Assembly (NCBI GenBank): GCA_014799685.1
Contig: JAAVHN010000029.1
Span: 90,131 to 154,130 of the forward strand
DNA from: Subdoligranulum sp.
Lineage (GTDB): Bacteria; Bacillota; Clostridia; Oscillospirales; Ruminococcaceae
Direction of reading: 5' to 3'
Length of the DNA stretch: 64,000 bases
The translations under genes were made by a program, and so were the position numbers. The notes under the pieces are model-generated. The model searched no databases, was not told the DNA's origin, and saw only the letters and a list, made by a program, of their open reading frames with translations. How positions within the stretch are numbered: the stretch's first letter is position 1; each line of letters begins with the position of its first letter. Below are positions 20,151 to 29,833 of the stretch, in pieces.

Positions 20151-21356
20151 ATGGTGATACGCGAGAATTACCTCTCACGGATCCGCCCCTTTATTGGCAA
20201 AGACATCATCAAGGTTCTAACCGGTATCCGGCGCGGCGGCAAAAGCGTCCTGCTGGAGCAGATCCGTGACGAGATCAACAGCCCCAACACCATTTTTTTG
20301 AATTTCGAGGATCTGGACAATCAGCGTCTGTGTGAATATAACGCTCTGCATGCATATGTCTGCGAGCAGATCGGCGACAGCAAGGAACCGTTTTACCTGT
20401 TCTTCGACGAGATTCAGGAGGTGCGGGGCTGGGAGAAGGCCGTCAACTCCCTGCGGGTGAAGTTCCACGCGGATATCTATATTACCGGCTCGAATTCCCG
20501 GCTGCTTTCCGGCGAACTGGCAACCTACATTGCCGGACGGTATATTTCTTTTGTCGTCTACCCCTTTTCCTATACAGAGTTTCTGGCGGCTCATGCGGAC
20601 GGTGCCTTTGACGATTATCTCCGGTATGGCGGGATGCCGTTCCTCTCCAGCATCCGCTTCGAGCCGGAATTCTGCAAAAACTACCTGCAGGACATCTTCA
20701 ATTCGGTCGTGCTGAAGGATATCGTCAAGCGCAACGGCATCCGGGATGTCGACCTTTTGGAACGCATCATCTCCTATGCAATGGCCAATGTGGGCAGAAG
20801 CTTTTCCGCCGCCAGCATCTCAAAATTCTTCAAAGCGGAAAACCGCACCGTAGCGCCCGAGACGATTCTGAACTATCTGAAAGCCTGCGAGGACGCTTAT
20901 CTGCTGTACCGCTTCAAAAGCCAGGACCTCCAGGGCAAAAAGATGCTGCGGGTAAACGAGAAATATTACACAGCGGATCATGGTCTGCGCGAGGCTGTCA
21001 TCGGTGAAAATCTGCAAAACGTGGAAATCGTTCTGGAAAACATCGTCGGTTTGGAATTGCTCCGCCGGGGGTACAAGGTATGTGTCGGCCGGGTCGGCGC
21101 AAAAGAGATCGATTTCGTGGGCGAAAAGCAGGGTGGCAAATTGTATGTGCAGGTGTGCTGTTTGCTTAACGATCGATCCACCATTGAGCGGGAATTCGGT
21201 TCGCTTCTGGATGTGCGGGATAACTACCCGAAAATTGTTCTGTATCTGGAGGGCTCCTTTTGCGGAAACTATGAGGGTATTCCGGCGGTGCGGCTCGAGG
21301 ATTGGCTGATGGAAACAGCGGCGATGGAAAAAAGACTGTTAAAAACTTCTGAATGA
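20151..21356 (+). CDS. AAA ATPase with DUF4143-type C-terminus
   Basis: KVLTGIRRGGKSVLLEQI (Walker A), FLNFEDLDNQRLCEYNALHAYV, PFYLFFDEIQEVRGWEKAVNSLR (Walker B), ITGSNSRLLSGELATYIAGRYI. Confidence 0.88.
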   Translation: MVIRENYLSRIRPFIGKDIIKVLTGIRRGGKSVLLEQIRDEINSPNTIFLNFEDLDNQRLCEYNALHAYVCEQIGDSKEPFYLFFDEIQEVRGWEKAVNSLRVKFHADIYITGSNSRLLSGELATYIAGRYISFVVYPFSYTEFLAAHADGAFDDYLRYGGMPFLSSIRFEPEFCKNYLQDIFNSVVLKDIVKRNGIRDVDLLERIISYAMANVGRSFSAASISKFFKAENRTVAPETILNYLKACEDAYLLYRFKSQDLQGKKMLRVNEKYYTADHGLREAVIGENLQNVEIVLENIVGLELLRRGYKVCVGRVGAKEIDFVGEKQGGKLYVQVCCLLNDRSTIEREFGSLLDVRDNYPKIVLYLEGSFCGNYEGIPAVRLEDWLMETAAMEKRLLKTSE

Positions 21357-21412
21357 AAAACGGGGCTGCTGCCGATGCCTTTTTGCATCTGCAGCAGCCC
21401 CGTTATTTTTGT
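21357..21412. terminator. Bidirectional terminator between convergent genes
   Basis: aaaaacggggctgctgc...gcagcagccccgttattttt. Confidence 0.8.
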
Positions 21413-21675
21413 TCCTCTGTCAGTCCAATCAGCCACAAGGGATCCACCTGCAGCGCATCGGCCAGCAATGGTATTTCGTAATCCGTAACAATGCGAAGCC
21501 CCAGTTCAATCCGGCTGATCGCCTTTTGTGTCAAAGAATGCCCGTTCAGCTGAATCTTTGCGGCCAGCCCCTCCTGTGAAAGGTTTTGCCGTTCCCGGGC
21601 GATGCGCACGCGCTCTCCGCAAATATTACATTTTCCGTCCAGTGTAAGCAGACGCAACTTTATCAATCCTATCAC
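21403..21675 (-). CDS. XRE-family HTH regulator
   Basis: RIARERQNLSQEGLAAKIQLNGHSLTQKAISRIELGLRIVTDYEIPLLADALQVDPLWLI; GTG start. Confidence 0.8.
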   Translation of the reverse strand: MIGLIKLRLLTLDGKCNICGERVRIARERQNLSQEGLAAKIQLNGHSLTQKAISRIELGLRIVTDYEIPLLADALQVDPLWLIGLTEEQK

Positions 21676-21698
21676 ATAAATGACTATGATAGGATTGA
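21663..21698. promoter_or_regulatory. Inverted repeat with 12 bp arms at the XRE gene start
   Basis: TCAATCCTATCA-N12-TGATAGGATTGA. Confidence 0.65.
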
Positions 21699-21828
21699 CA
21701 TTACCATTTAATTTATGATATAGTTATCCCAAAGATGACTAAATTGAAACTAACATTGCGTTGATCGTTCACTACGCAAAAAGGCTGATGTATTCACTGG
21801 TCGCCGGCCCATAATGTTATATCTCAGT

Positions 21829-22170
21829 CTAAATTGTCTCTATCAGGCAGTTTAGGATGGCTTCAATCTTATGCTGCTTCTCCAAATCCAGACCATCCAG
21901 CTTTTTCGCCAGAGGCGCCCATCGAATCGGAGTATCCGCCTCAATATACGCAGCCAGAATAGGATCGGCTCCCGTCCCAAGTGTATTACAAATATCGATC
22001 AGCGTCGGCAGAGCGGGCACCAGCAATCCCCGTTCGATCCTCGAAATCGAATTGGATGCGACTTCCGTTTTTTCGGCAAGCTGTTCTTGGGTCATACCCC
22101 GCTCTTTACGGATACGCTTTATCGCTTGTCCCCCCTCCTTTAAATCCACTGCCCTTCCCCCTCTTTCCAA
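21829..22170 (-). CDS. XRE-family HTH regulator
   Basis: IKRIRKERGMTQEQLAEKTEVASNSISRIERGLLVPALPTLIDICNTLG. Confidence 0.85.
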   Translation of the reverse strand: MERGGRAVDLKEGGQAIKRIRKERGMTQEQLAEKTEVASNSISRIERGLLVPALPTLIDICNTLGTGADPILAAYIEADTPIRWAPLAKKLDGLDLEKQHKIEAILNCLIETI

Positions 22171-22446
22171 GCATTATTTCATGCATATTATAGTCGCATT
22201 AAGCATATACCGTCCAGAACGCTACAGGTATGATTCGACGTATTACGTATAATACGATAAAATTCTTCGCAGCGGCGAAACTCTAATGATAGGAAATTCC
22301 TGCACACTCAAATGAGCTGGTTTTCTTGTCTGCAATATATGAAAAAATGCCCTGCAGTATTGCATTGTGCGTATTGACGCACCTGCAGGCAATACTGCAA
22401 GACATTTGCTTTTGCGTGGCACCCCGGAAATGTCCGTGTCCCCCGG

Positions 22447-22758
22447 CTAACGAACAACAATTCCGGTTTTGATCGGGAATTGGGGATCCTCTTTTGTCAG
22501 GGCCAAAAGCCGGCAGGCGGCTCCTTCCGGGTGGTTTCTGCCAGCTTCCCAAGCCTCCACGGTTTTTACGCTGACTCCCATGTACTGCGCAAAAATCACT
22601 TGCGTAAATCCCGCATTCTTCCGAATCGATTTGATTTCGGCGGCATCATATTGGGCCACAGGCATCACCGACAGCCTCGTGGTCTTTGCCTCAAGAGAGC
22701 CTTGTTCATACGCAATCGCTTCTTCCAGCCCCACTTTGATCTTATCAAAAACGCTCAT
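22447..22758 (-). CDS. NadS/HigA-type antitoxin-like XRE regulator
   Basis: AEIKSIRKNAGFTQVIFAQYMGVSVKTVEAWEAGRNHPEGAACRLL. Confidence 0.8.
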   Translation of the reverse strand: MSVFDKIKVGLEEAIAYEQGSLEAKTTRLSVMPVAQYDAAEIKSIRKNAGFTQVIFAQYMGVSVKTVEAWEAGRNHPEGAACRLLALTKEDPQFPIKTGIVVR

Positions 22759-22842
22759 TGCAAAAACCTCCTTATGAATTTCTGTCCAATTCTTTCTCCA
22801 GGATCTCTACCAGCTTCTTCAGTTCATTTCGCTCTCGTCTTT

Positions 22843-22872
22843 ACCATACCCTATTAAATAGGGTATGTCAAC
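22843..22872 (-). promoter_or_regulatory. Promoter with embedded 23 bp perfect palindrome
   Basis: Minus strand TTGACA taccctatttaataggg TATGGT (N17); palindrome cataccctatt-t-aatagggtatg at 22845-22867. Confidence 0.75.
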
Positions 22873-23050
22873 TGTTTTCTATGCGGCTTGCCGCCGCTGC
22901 TTGTCGCCGCCTCTTTTCTCTGCAGGCAGCCGCCCACGCATTCACACGCCACCGCCCATGTAAATTTCCATGGAAGGAAAACAAAGACGGCCCCCGGCCC
23001 GTCACCCATGAAACCGCAAACCCGAATTGAAACCAAGGAGGCAACCGGAT

Positions 23051-23734
23051 ATGAGACGATTCACATTTGCCCTGCTTTTGTTGCTGATTTTGCTTTTTGC
23101 CGGGTGCAGAACGGAACAAAACCCCGGCTCCGGCGTGGCGCAAGGCGTCGATTCAGGCAATATATCCTCCTCCGAAAAAACGGCTTACCGCTCCGACACA
23201 TCCCCGGAGGATTGCATGCTGTGCGGGGGCGGCATACAAGATCAAATCCCGTCCCAATGGGGGCAAAACAACATCGCCCTCATCAGCCTGAATTCCTTTG
23301 ATGTAAAGCCAATCGAAATCAACCGCTATGATGGAGGGCAGCTGATAGAAGCATTCGCCGGGTTTGGTTCGATTGGGGGCGGCGCCGGCAAAAACGGCGG
23401 CTTTTCGGCAAGCCTGATGGAAAACTATGACAGAGGCTACGCCATAGGCTCTGTATATTTCAATGGGGATGAAATGCTGGATACCGGCAAAGCGGCCGGC
23501 TTTTTATGCGAAGACTGCCTGAACGAAATCCTGCCCCGGCAGGCCGGGCGTTGCTTCGGCGTTGGCGCTGTTGACCTCGCTACAGGGGACGTGCGCATAT
23601 TTGCAGAGAATCTTGGCGGTTTTACCCTGGGCGATTTTTATATCAACTGCGACCTGCGCGAGGAAGACGGCGATCAACCCCGCATGGATCTCCTGATTTT
23701 CTACTGCCCCATACGGTATGAAAAACAGCCGTAA
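23051..23734 (+). CDS. Putative lipoprotein with CxxC motifs
   Basis: Signal peptide MRRFTFALLLLLILLFAGC; CMLCGGG and CEDC. Confidence 0.65.
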   Translation: MRRFTFALLLLLILLFAGCRTEQNPGSGVAQGVDSGNISSSEKTAYRSDTSPEDCMLCGGGIQDQIPSQWGQNNIALISLNSFDVKPIEINRYDGGQLIEAFAGFGSIGGGAGKNGGFSASLMENYDRGYAIGSVYFNGDEMLDTGKAAGFLCEDCLNEILPRQAGRCFGVGAVDLATGDVRIFAENLGGFTLGDFYINCDLREEDGDQPRMDLLIFYCPIRYEKQP

Positions 23735-23969
23735 ACGGGCGAACCGTTTCCCTCTTTGAATGCCTGCGCCATACCGGCGATCGGAGCACGCCCGAAGGAA
23801 AACAACGGGATAGCTTGACTCATGTCGGGCGTCATATACGATTCGAGAGAAAATTCCATGCTCTTGAGAAGAAGTAAAAACATGCGCAGGAGAAAGGCAT
23901 GTATCCGAATCCGCTGCAGGTGCTGAAAAAGCACACCGCGCATCACCATATTTTTACTGCAAAAACGAG

Positions 23970-24001
23970 GCTGCCGCACAGGTTTTCCCTGCGCGGCAGC
24001 T
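23970..24001 (-). terminator. Terminator downstream of the GH3 gene
   Basis: Minus strand gctgccgcgcagggaaaacctgtgcggcagcctcgttttt. Confidence 0.75.
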
Positions 24002-24040
24002 TTGTTTCGATTTACTTGTCGGGATACGCCTTCCCCCGCC

Positions 24041-26461
24041 TCAGTCGATCTTCAGAATCAATTCCAGCACGCGGCCGGCGCAGGCCTCGAGGTCGGCGCG
24101 GGTGATGAGGCCCTGTTCCATGGCGGCCTGCACACGCTCGGGGTATCCGGTGGCCATCTTCAGATCGTTGCCGGCCAGGATCTCCTTGTAATGCTCGGCG
24201 CGGTTCCACCAATCGGTCATCACCAGGCCGGTATAGCCCCAATCCCCGCGCAGGATGTCGGTGAGCAGCTCCTTGCTCTCGGAGGCGCGGCGGCCGTTGA
24301 TGATGTTGTACGCGCTCATGATGGCCCAGGGCTGAGCCTCGCGCACAATGATCTCGAAGGCGCGCAGATACAGCTCGCGCAGCGCGCGCTGCGAGACGCG
24401 GGAATCGCTGTGCTTGCGGTTCGTCTCCTTGTTGTTGCAGGCGAAGTGCTTCACCGTCGCGGCAACGTGCTGCGATTGAATGCCCTTCACCATCGACGCC
24501 GCCAGCTTGCCCGTGAGCAGCGGATCCTCAGACCAATACTCAAAGTTGCGTCCGCAGAATGGGCTGCGGTGCAGGTTCACGGCGGGCGCAAGCCACACGG
24601 CGATGTTGTTTTCCTTCACCTCCGCGGCGGCGGCGGCGCCCACATTGGCAGTGAGCTCGGTATCCCACGTTGCCGCCAGCAGCGTGGCGCAGGGCCATGC
24701 CGTCGTGCATACGCCGCAGGCGGGCGCAAGGCGCAGACCGGCGGGGCCGTCGGCCGTGGTGATGGTGGGCACGCCGTACTCCGGCAGATTGCCCATGCCG
24801 AATGTGTTGGAAACAGATGTATTCGGCTGCCCGCCCAGCAGATGGATCAGATCGGCGTCGCTCAGCTGCGCCATAAAATCTTCCAGCGTCATTTTTCCCT
24901 CGGCCACAGCCGTAAAGGGCGTTGCGCCGTCCGCATAGGGCTTTACCATTGGGTGACGATCCCGGCCGCGCACGGCGGGGAACATGGCCTCTTCGGTACC
25001 GGCAGGCAGCCGCTGCAATGCGTTCTCGTTGGGGTCGATGGCCTCGCACACAGGCAGCGCCTCATAGCTGCCGTCCGCCAGCAGGCGTTTTTCCAGGCTC
25101 GAGGGCGCCAGGCTGTCGCTCACCTCGCGCACAACGGCCGTCTCTGCCTGCTCGTAGGCATAGCCAAGCTCCTGTACATCCCGCACGGAGGTGCCGAGAT
25201 AAAGCGTGTACCGCCCCTGCTCCAGCACCCAGGCGCTGCGGCGGATCCTGCCCAGATCGTCGAAGCTCGCCATCTCGCCGGCGGCAAAGCACAGCGTCAG
25301 CACCTCGCTCTCGCCGGGGGCGAGCAGCTTTGTCTTCCCGAATGCCGCCAGGCTGCGGGCCGGCTTTTGCAGCGCCCCCTGCGGTGCGGCAAAATACAGC
25401 TGCACCACCTCTTTGCCGGCGCAGCTGCCGGTGTTTGTCACACGGGCGCAGACATAGATCTGCCCGTCCTTTTCGCCGGCCGTCAGCGGTTCTACGGAAA
25501 ATTCGGTGTAGGAAAGGCCGAAGCCGAACGGGTACAGCACCTTTTTGCCGGCGCCCGGCAGCGTTTCAAAGTAGCGGTAGCCCACATAGATATCCTCGGT
25601 GTACGCCGCATAGTGCGGCGATTCGAAGAAGCCCTCGGTGGAGGGGTAATCGCCCAGATCCTGCGCGAAGGTGTCCGGCAGCTTGCCGCAGGGGTTCGCC
25701 TTGCCGGTGAGCAGTGCGGCCACGGCGCTGCCGCCCTCCATGCCCGCCTGATAGGCCAGCAGCACGGAGGGAATGCGCGCGTCATCACAGAACCACGAAA
25801 CGTCCACCACGCCGCCGACGTTGAGCACCAGCACCACTTTGTCGAACGCGGCGCACACCTGCTCGACGAGCGTGCGCTCGGCCCCGGTGCGGTAAAAATC
25901 GCTCTTGCCGAAAACGCGCGCGGCAAGCTGGGGCATTGTCAGCTCGTGCTCCCACGGATTCTCCTCGTTCTTGTCGACATACTCGTTGTCGGAGCGGTCC
26001 CAGCCCTCGCCGGAAAAGCGGCTGATGACGATGACGGCCACATCCGACGCTGCGCGCGCCGCCGAAACAAGCTCCGCGGAAAGCGGAGCCTCGGCCATCA
26101 GGCCGGGCTGGTCGCCGGCGGCGTAACGGTCGGCCACATAGCGGCGGTAAAAATCCGAAAGCGGCTCGTAGAGCGGCACCTGCTCCTGTTTGAGGCCTTC
26201 GTAAACATTGCGGGTATAGGCAACGGTCACATCGCCGCTGCCGCCGCCGCCCTTTACATAGTCAAAGCTGCCCTTGCCGAACAGCGCCACGCGGGCGCCT
26301 TTGGCCAGCGGCAGCACGCCGCCCTCGTTTTTCAGCAGCACCATGCCCTCCTGCGCAGCCTGCCGCGACAGGGCGATGTGCGCGGACGAGGCGGTGACAT
26401 AGCCGTCCGGCGTAAGCGGCAGATTGGGCTGGAACATTGCACGTGTCCATTTTTTTGTCAT
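24041..26461 (-). CDS. Glycoside hydrolase family 3 with inverted domain order
   Basis: QEGMVLLKNEGGVLPL (normally C-terminal domain) is N-terminal; barrel motifs LPTITTADGPAGLR-like, VKHFACNNKETNR, GYTGLVMTDWW are C-terminal. Confidence 0.9.
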   Translation of the reverse strand: MTKKWTRAMFQPNLPLTPDGYVTASSAHIALSRQAAQEGMVLLKNEGGVLPLAKGARVALFGKGSFDYVKGGGGSGDVTVAYTRNVYEGLKQEQVPLYEPLSDFYRRYVADRYAAGDQPGLMAEAPLSAELVSAARAASDVAVIVISRFSGEGWDRSDNEYVDKNEENPWEHELTMPQLAARVFGKSDFYRTGAERTLVEQVCAAFDKVVLVLNVGGVVDVSWFCDDARIPSVLLAYQAGMEGGSAVAALLTGKANPCGKLPDTFAQDLGDYPSTEGFFESPHYAAYTEDIYVGYRYFETLPGAGKKVLYPFGFGLSYTEFSVEPLTAGEKDGQIYVCARVTNTGSCAGKEVVQLYFAAPQGALQKPARSLAAFGKTKLLAPGESEVLTLCFAAGEMASFDDLGRIRRSAWVLEQGRYTLYLGTSVRDVQELGYAYEQAETAVVREVSDSLAPSSLEKRLLADGSYEALPVCEAIDPNENALQRLPAGTEEAMFPAVRGRDRHPMVKPYADGATPFTAVAEGKMTLEDFMAQLSDADLIHLLGGQPNTSVSNTFGMGNLPEYGVPTITTADGPAGLRLAPACGVCTTAWPCATLLAATWDTELTANVGAAAAAEVKENNIAVWLAPAVNLHRSPFCGRNFEYWSEDPLLTGKLAASMVKGIQSQHVAATVKHFACNNKETNRKHSDSRVSQRALRELYLRAFEIIVREAQPWAIMSAYNIINGRRASESKELLTDILRGDWGYTGLVMTDWWNRAEHYKEILAGNDLKMATGYPERVQAAMEQGLITRADLEACAGRVLELILKID

Positions 26462-26548
26462 GGTCAAACTCTCCTTGGATATGATAGAATGATCGCCGCC
26501 GCATCCGGCCGGCCGATCGTATCTCCAGTATAGCATAAGTAAGCATAA

Positions 26549-26583
26549 AAAAACACTGCCCATCGCAAAAAATGGGCAGTGCC
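26549..26583 (-). terminator. Terminator between permease and GH3 gene
   Basis: Minus strand cactgcccattttttgcgatgggcagtgttttttt. Confidence 0.8.
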
Positions 26584-26594
26584 TGGGAATGCGG

Positions 26595-27422
26595 TTATTC
26601 CTTCACGGCGCCCGCGGTAACACTGCTGATGATGTACCTCGAGAAGAAGGCAAACACAAGCAGGATGGGAACAACGGAGATGGCGACGGCCAGATAGATC
26701 GCGCCCTGGTTCTTGTTGATATCCGAAGACGCGCGCAGGGTGGCCATCATGACGGGCAGCGTCATTTTGCCGGGCTTGCTGATGAGGATCATCGGCAGCA
26801 GGTAGTTGTTCCAGTTGCCGATAAAGCCCATGATGCCCATGGTGGACACGGCCGGCGCCATGATCGGCAGAACAATGCGGTTGAAGATGTAAAACTCATT
26901 CGCACCCATGATGCGGGCCGATTCCATCAGCGCGCGGGGCACGGTGGATTCGGCGTACTGCTTTAAGAAGAACACGGTGCCCGCGGCGGCGATGCCCGGA
27001 ATGATCAGCGGGATATAGCTGTTGAGCAGGCCCAGCGAGGTGCACAGCTGGAAGAAGCCGATCAGCGAGAGCTGGCCGGGGATCATCATGAACACGAGGA
27101 TCACGCCGAACAGCACCTTATTCCCCTTGAAATCGTAGAACGCCATGCCGTAGGCTGTCATAGCCGAGAAGTAAGCCGAAAGCAGCGTGGCGGGCACGGC
27201 CACGATCAGGCTGTTGAGCATGCCGAGGAACGGGTTGAAGTAGTTGAACACCTGTTCCATATTGGCGGCGGTGGCACTGCCCGGGAGCAGCGTAAAGCCG
27301 CTGGCGATCTCATTGCCGGTGCGGGTCGCGTTCACCAGCATCAGCAGGAAGGGGAAAATGCACGTCAAAGCCAGCAGAACCAGAAACAGATAAACGAAAA
27401 ATTTCGCAATGCGTGTTGACAT
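26595..27422 (-). CDS. Carbohydrate ABC transporter permease (MalG-type)
   Basis: C-terminal ABC permease signature: ALMESARIMGANEFYIFNRIVLPIMAPAV. Confidence 0.93.
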   Translation of the reverse strand: MSTRIAKFFVYLFLVLLALTCIFPFLLMLVNATRTGNEIASGFTLLPGSATAANMEQVFNYFNPFLGMLNSLIVAVPATLLSAYFSAMTAYGMAFYDFKGNKVLFGVILVFMMIPGQLSLIGFFQLCTSLGLLNSYIPLIIPGIAAAGTVFFLKQYAESTVPRALMESARIMGANEFYIFNRIVLPIMAPAVSTMGIMGFIGNWNNYLLPMILISKPGKMTLPVMMATLRASSDINKNQGAIYLAVAISVVPILLVFAFFSRYIISSVTAGAVKE

Positions 27423-27439
27423 TTCAATTCACCCTCCTA

Positions 27440-28357
27440 TCACTTATCTTTGTTGAAGAATTTCAGCTGGATGAGCGTGACGAGCAGGATGATGAGGAAC
27501 AGCGCATAGGCCACGGCGGAAGCATAGCTTGTCTGGATGCTGCCGGGGGTGAAGCCAAATTTGTACAGATACATCATCACGGTCTGCACATCGTCGTACG
27601 AGGCGGTGGCCGCGTTGACCATCAGGTACGGCAGATCGAACATCTGCAGGCCGCCGATCAGCGAGGTGATCGCCACATACATCATGATGGGGTTGATCAG
27701 GGGCAGCGTGATGCGGCGGAAAATCGTCCATGTGCCGGCGCCGTCAATCGCGGCCGCCTCGAAGTAATCCTTGCTGATGCCCTGCACCGAAGCCATCAGC
27801 ATCAGGAACGAGTTGCCGAACCAGATCCAGCTCTGGATGACGGCGATCGTGTAGGGAGCCGCGTTCGGGCTGCCCAGCCAGTCGATGGGGTTGTATGTAG
27901 CCCCGAAGAGCTTATAGATGCCGCTGAGCATGACATTGAACGTGCCGAAGCGGTGATCGAGCAGCGTCTGGAACAAAAACGCGATGGACGTAGCGGCGAT
28001 CAGGTTCGGCAGATAGTAGATGATGCGGAACTGCTGCAGGCCCTTGATCTTCCAGTTCAGGTTGCTGAACACGATCACCAGCAGGAACGCAAGGCCCAGC
28101 TGCAGAACGATATTCACGCCCCAGATCCGGACGGTGTTCCCCAGCGCCCGCCAGAAGAACTTATCGGTAAATACACGGACATAGTTGTCCAGCCCCACCC
28201 AGTTCGGATCGCCCACGACCTTCAGGTCGGTGAAGCTTAAATACAGGGTGCGCAAAACCGGATAAATATTGAAGATGGCAAAAACGATCACGAAAGGAGC
28301 AACAAAAGCATAGCCCCAGCGGTTATACGCTGTCAGTTTGCTGCGCTTTGACTTCAT
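27440..28357 (-). CDS. Sugar ABC transporter permease (MalF-type)
   Basis: DYFEAAAIDGAGTWTIFRRITLPLINPIM. Confidence 0.93.
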   Translation of the reverse strand: MKSKRSKLTAYNRWGYAFVAPFVIVFAIFNIYPVLRTLYLSFTDLKVVGDPNWVGLDNYVRVFTDKFFWRALGNTVRIWGVNIVLQLGLAFLLVIVFSNLNWKIKGLQQFRIIYYLPNLIAATSIAFLFQTLLDHRFGTFNVMLSGIYKLFGATYNPIDWLGSPNAAPYTIAVIQSWIWFGNSFLMLMASVQGISKDYFEAAAIDGAGTWTIFRRITLPLINPIMMYVAITSLIGGLQMFDLPYLMVNAATASYDDVQTVMMYLYKFGFTPGSIQTSYASAVAYALFLIILLVTLIQLKFFNKDK

Positions 28358-28447
28358 CGGACTTCACCTCTCAGATTTTTAAGTATGGGATGCGGCCCGC
28401 ATGCCGCGGGCCGCATCCCGTTCTCTCAATGCTTATGAAGTCTGCGA

Positions 28448-29833
28448 TTACGCATCGCGCTCGATCACAAGCTCCGGATAAGTGGAGGCAACTTTGTCGT
28501 AGAACTCGTTGACTGCATCCTCTCTGCTCAGCTCGCCGGTCTTGATCTTGCCGATCGCAGCGCCCCAGGCGTCGCCGATCTGCTGGTCGTACTGGGTAAC
28601 AGTGCTCGGATCGATCTTGGCGGCCTGCTCAGCCCAGAACGCATACAGCTTCTGGTTGCCGTAAACCTCGTTCTCGTCGTCCTTATGGCGCTCCTGCGCG
28701 GAGAGCAGAGCAACAACGTCGCCCTCGGAGAATTCGATCCACCAGTCGGCCTCGTCGTCATTCAGCGTAGCGAACTGGATGAAATCCCAGGCCAGCTCCG
28801 GATTCTTGGAATAGGTGGAGATGCCCATCAGCGCGCCGCCGCCCCAGCCGGGGTTCGGGCCGGCGCAGACGCCCCACAGACCGGACAGATCGCCCACGTG
28901 GTCGCGCAGCGTCAGTGTGCCCCAGGTGGGCAGTGCAAACGAGAATACCTCAACCTGCTCGTCGTTCGCGTGCTCGCTCTCGAAATCCTCGGACCAGACG
29001 TTGTCGTCCGCGCTCAGGATCGGCACAGAGCCGGCCATGGCGAGGTACCACGGGGTGGACCAGGCGGAGCAGTAAGCGGTCAGGTCCTTCTGATACAGCT
29101 CGATGACCATGTCCATATAGTCCCAACGGCCCTGGCTCACGTTCAGCTTGCCGTCAACGACCCACGGCTCGTCGTTGGAGAAGTAGTTCATCTCAGAGTC
29201 GGAAGCGAAGCAGCGGTAGCCGGCATCCTTCAGCGTCTGGGCGGTCTGCAGAATGGTATCGTAATCCTTGAACAGCTCGCCGATCGCATCGGCATCGTCG
29301 GTGCCGAACACCTTCTCGGCGATATCACGGCGATAGAAGATGCCGGCCGGCGTGATCTGATAGCCGATCGCGCGCTGTACACCGTCATTGTCCTTGCCGA
29401 ACTGCCAGACATAGTCCGTCTGCTTGCCCGCATATTCCTGGGCGCCCAGAGCGTCCAGATCGGCGAACGCGCCATACTCGAACATATCGCCCAGCATCTG
29501 GGGCTCGCCCATGATGATGTCAACGGTGTCGTCATGGCCCATGATGGCCGTCTGCAGCTTTGTGGGATAATCGGCCGGAGCGATGACGTTGACTTCGACC
29601 TCAACGCCGGTCTGCTCCTGATAGTAAGCGCCGATGTCCTTCAAATCGTCCGCCAGCGCCCAGATGACGAGCTTCTGGCCGGAAGTGCTGCCGCCGGTGC
29701 TGCCGCCGCCGTTGCCGGTACCGGCGCCGCCGTCAGCCGTGGGCGTGGAGCTGTCGCCGCCGCCGCATGCGACAAGGGACAGGCCCATGACGAGCGCCAG
29801 CAGCAACGCAAGAATTTTGGTTGCGTGTTTCAT
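28448..29833 (-). CDS. Sugar ABC transporter substrate-binding lipoprotein
   Basis: MKHATKILALLLALVMGLSLVACGGGDSS; extracellular solute-binding family 1 features. Confidence 0.92.
   Translation of the reverse strand: MKHATKILALLLALVMGLSLVACGGGDSSTPTADGGAGTGNGGGSTGGSTSGQKLVIWALADDLKDIGAYYQEQTGVEVEVNVIAPADYPTKLQTAIMGHDDTVDIIMGEPQMLGDMFEYGAFADLDALGAQEYAGKQTDYVWQFGKDNDGVQRAIGYQITPAGIFYRRDIAEKVFGTDDADAIGELFKDYDTILQTAQTLKDAGYRCFASDSEMNYFSNDEPWVVDGKLNVSQGRWDYMDMVIELYQKDLTAYCSAWSTPWYLAMAGSVPILSADDNVWSEDFESEHANDEQVEVFSFALPTWGTLTLRDHVGDLSGLWGVCAGPNPGWGGGALMGISTYSKNPELAWDFIQFATLNDDEADWWIEFSEGDVVALLSAQERHKDDENEVYGNQKLYAFWAEQAAKIDPSTVTQYDQQIGDAWGAAIGKIKTGELSREDAVNEFYDKVASTYPELVIERDA

Noticed and set aside
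24002-26533. 843-aa plus-strand ORF opposite GH3
   Set aside because: Antisense shadow ORF; GH3 motifs are on the minus strand.
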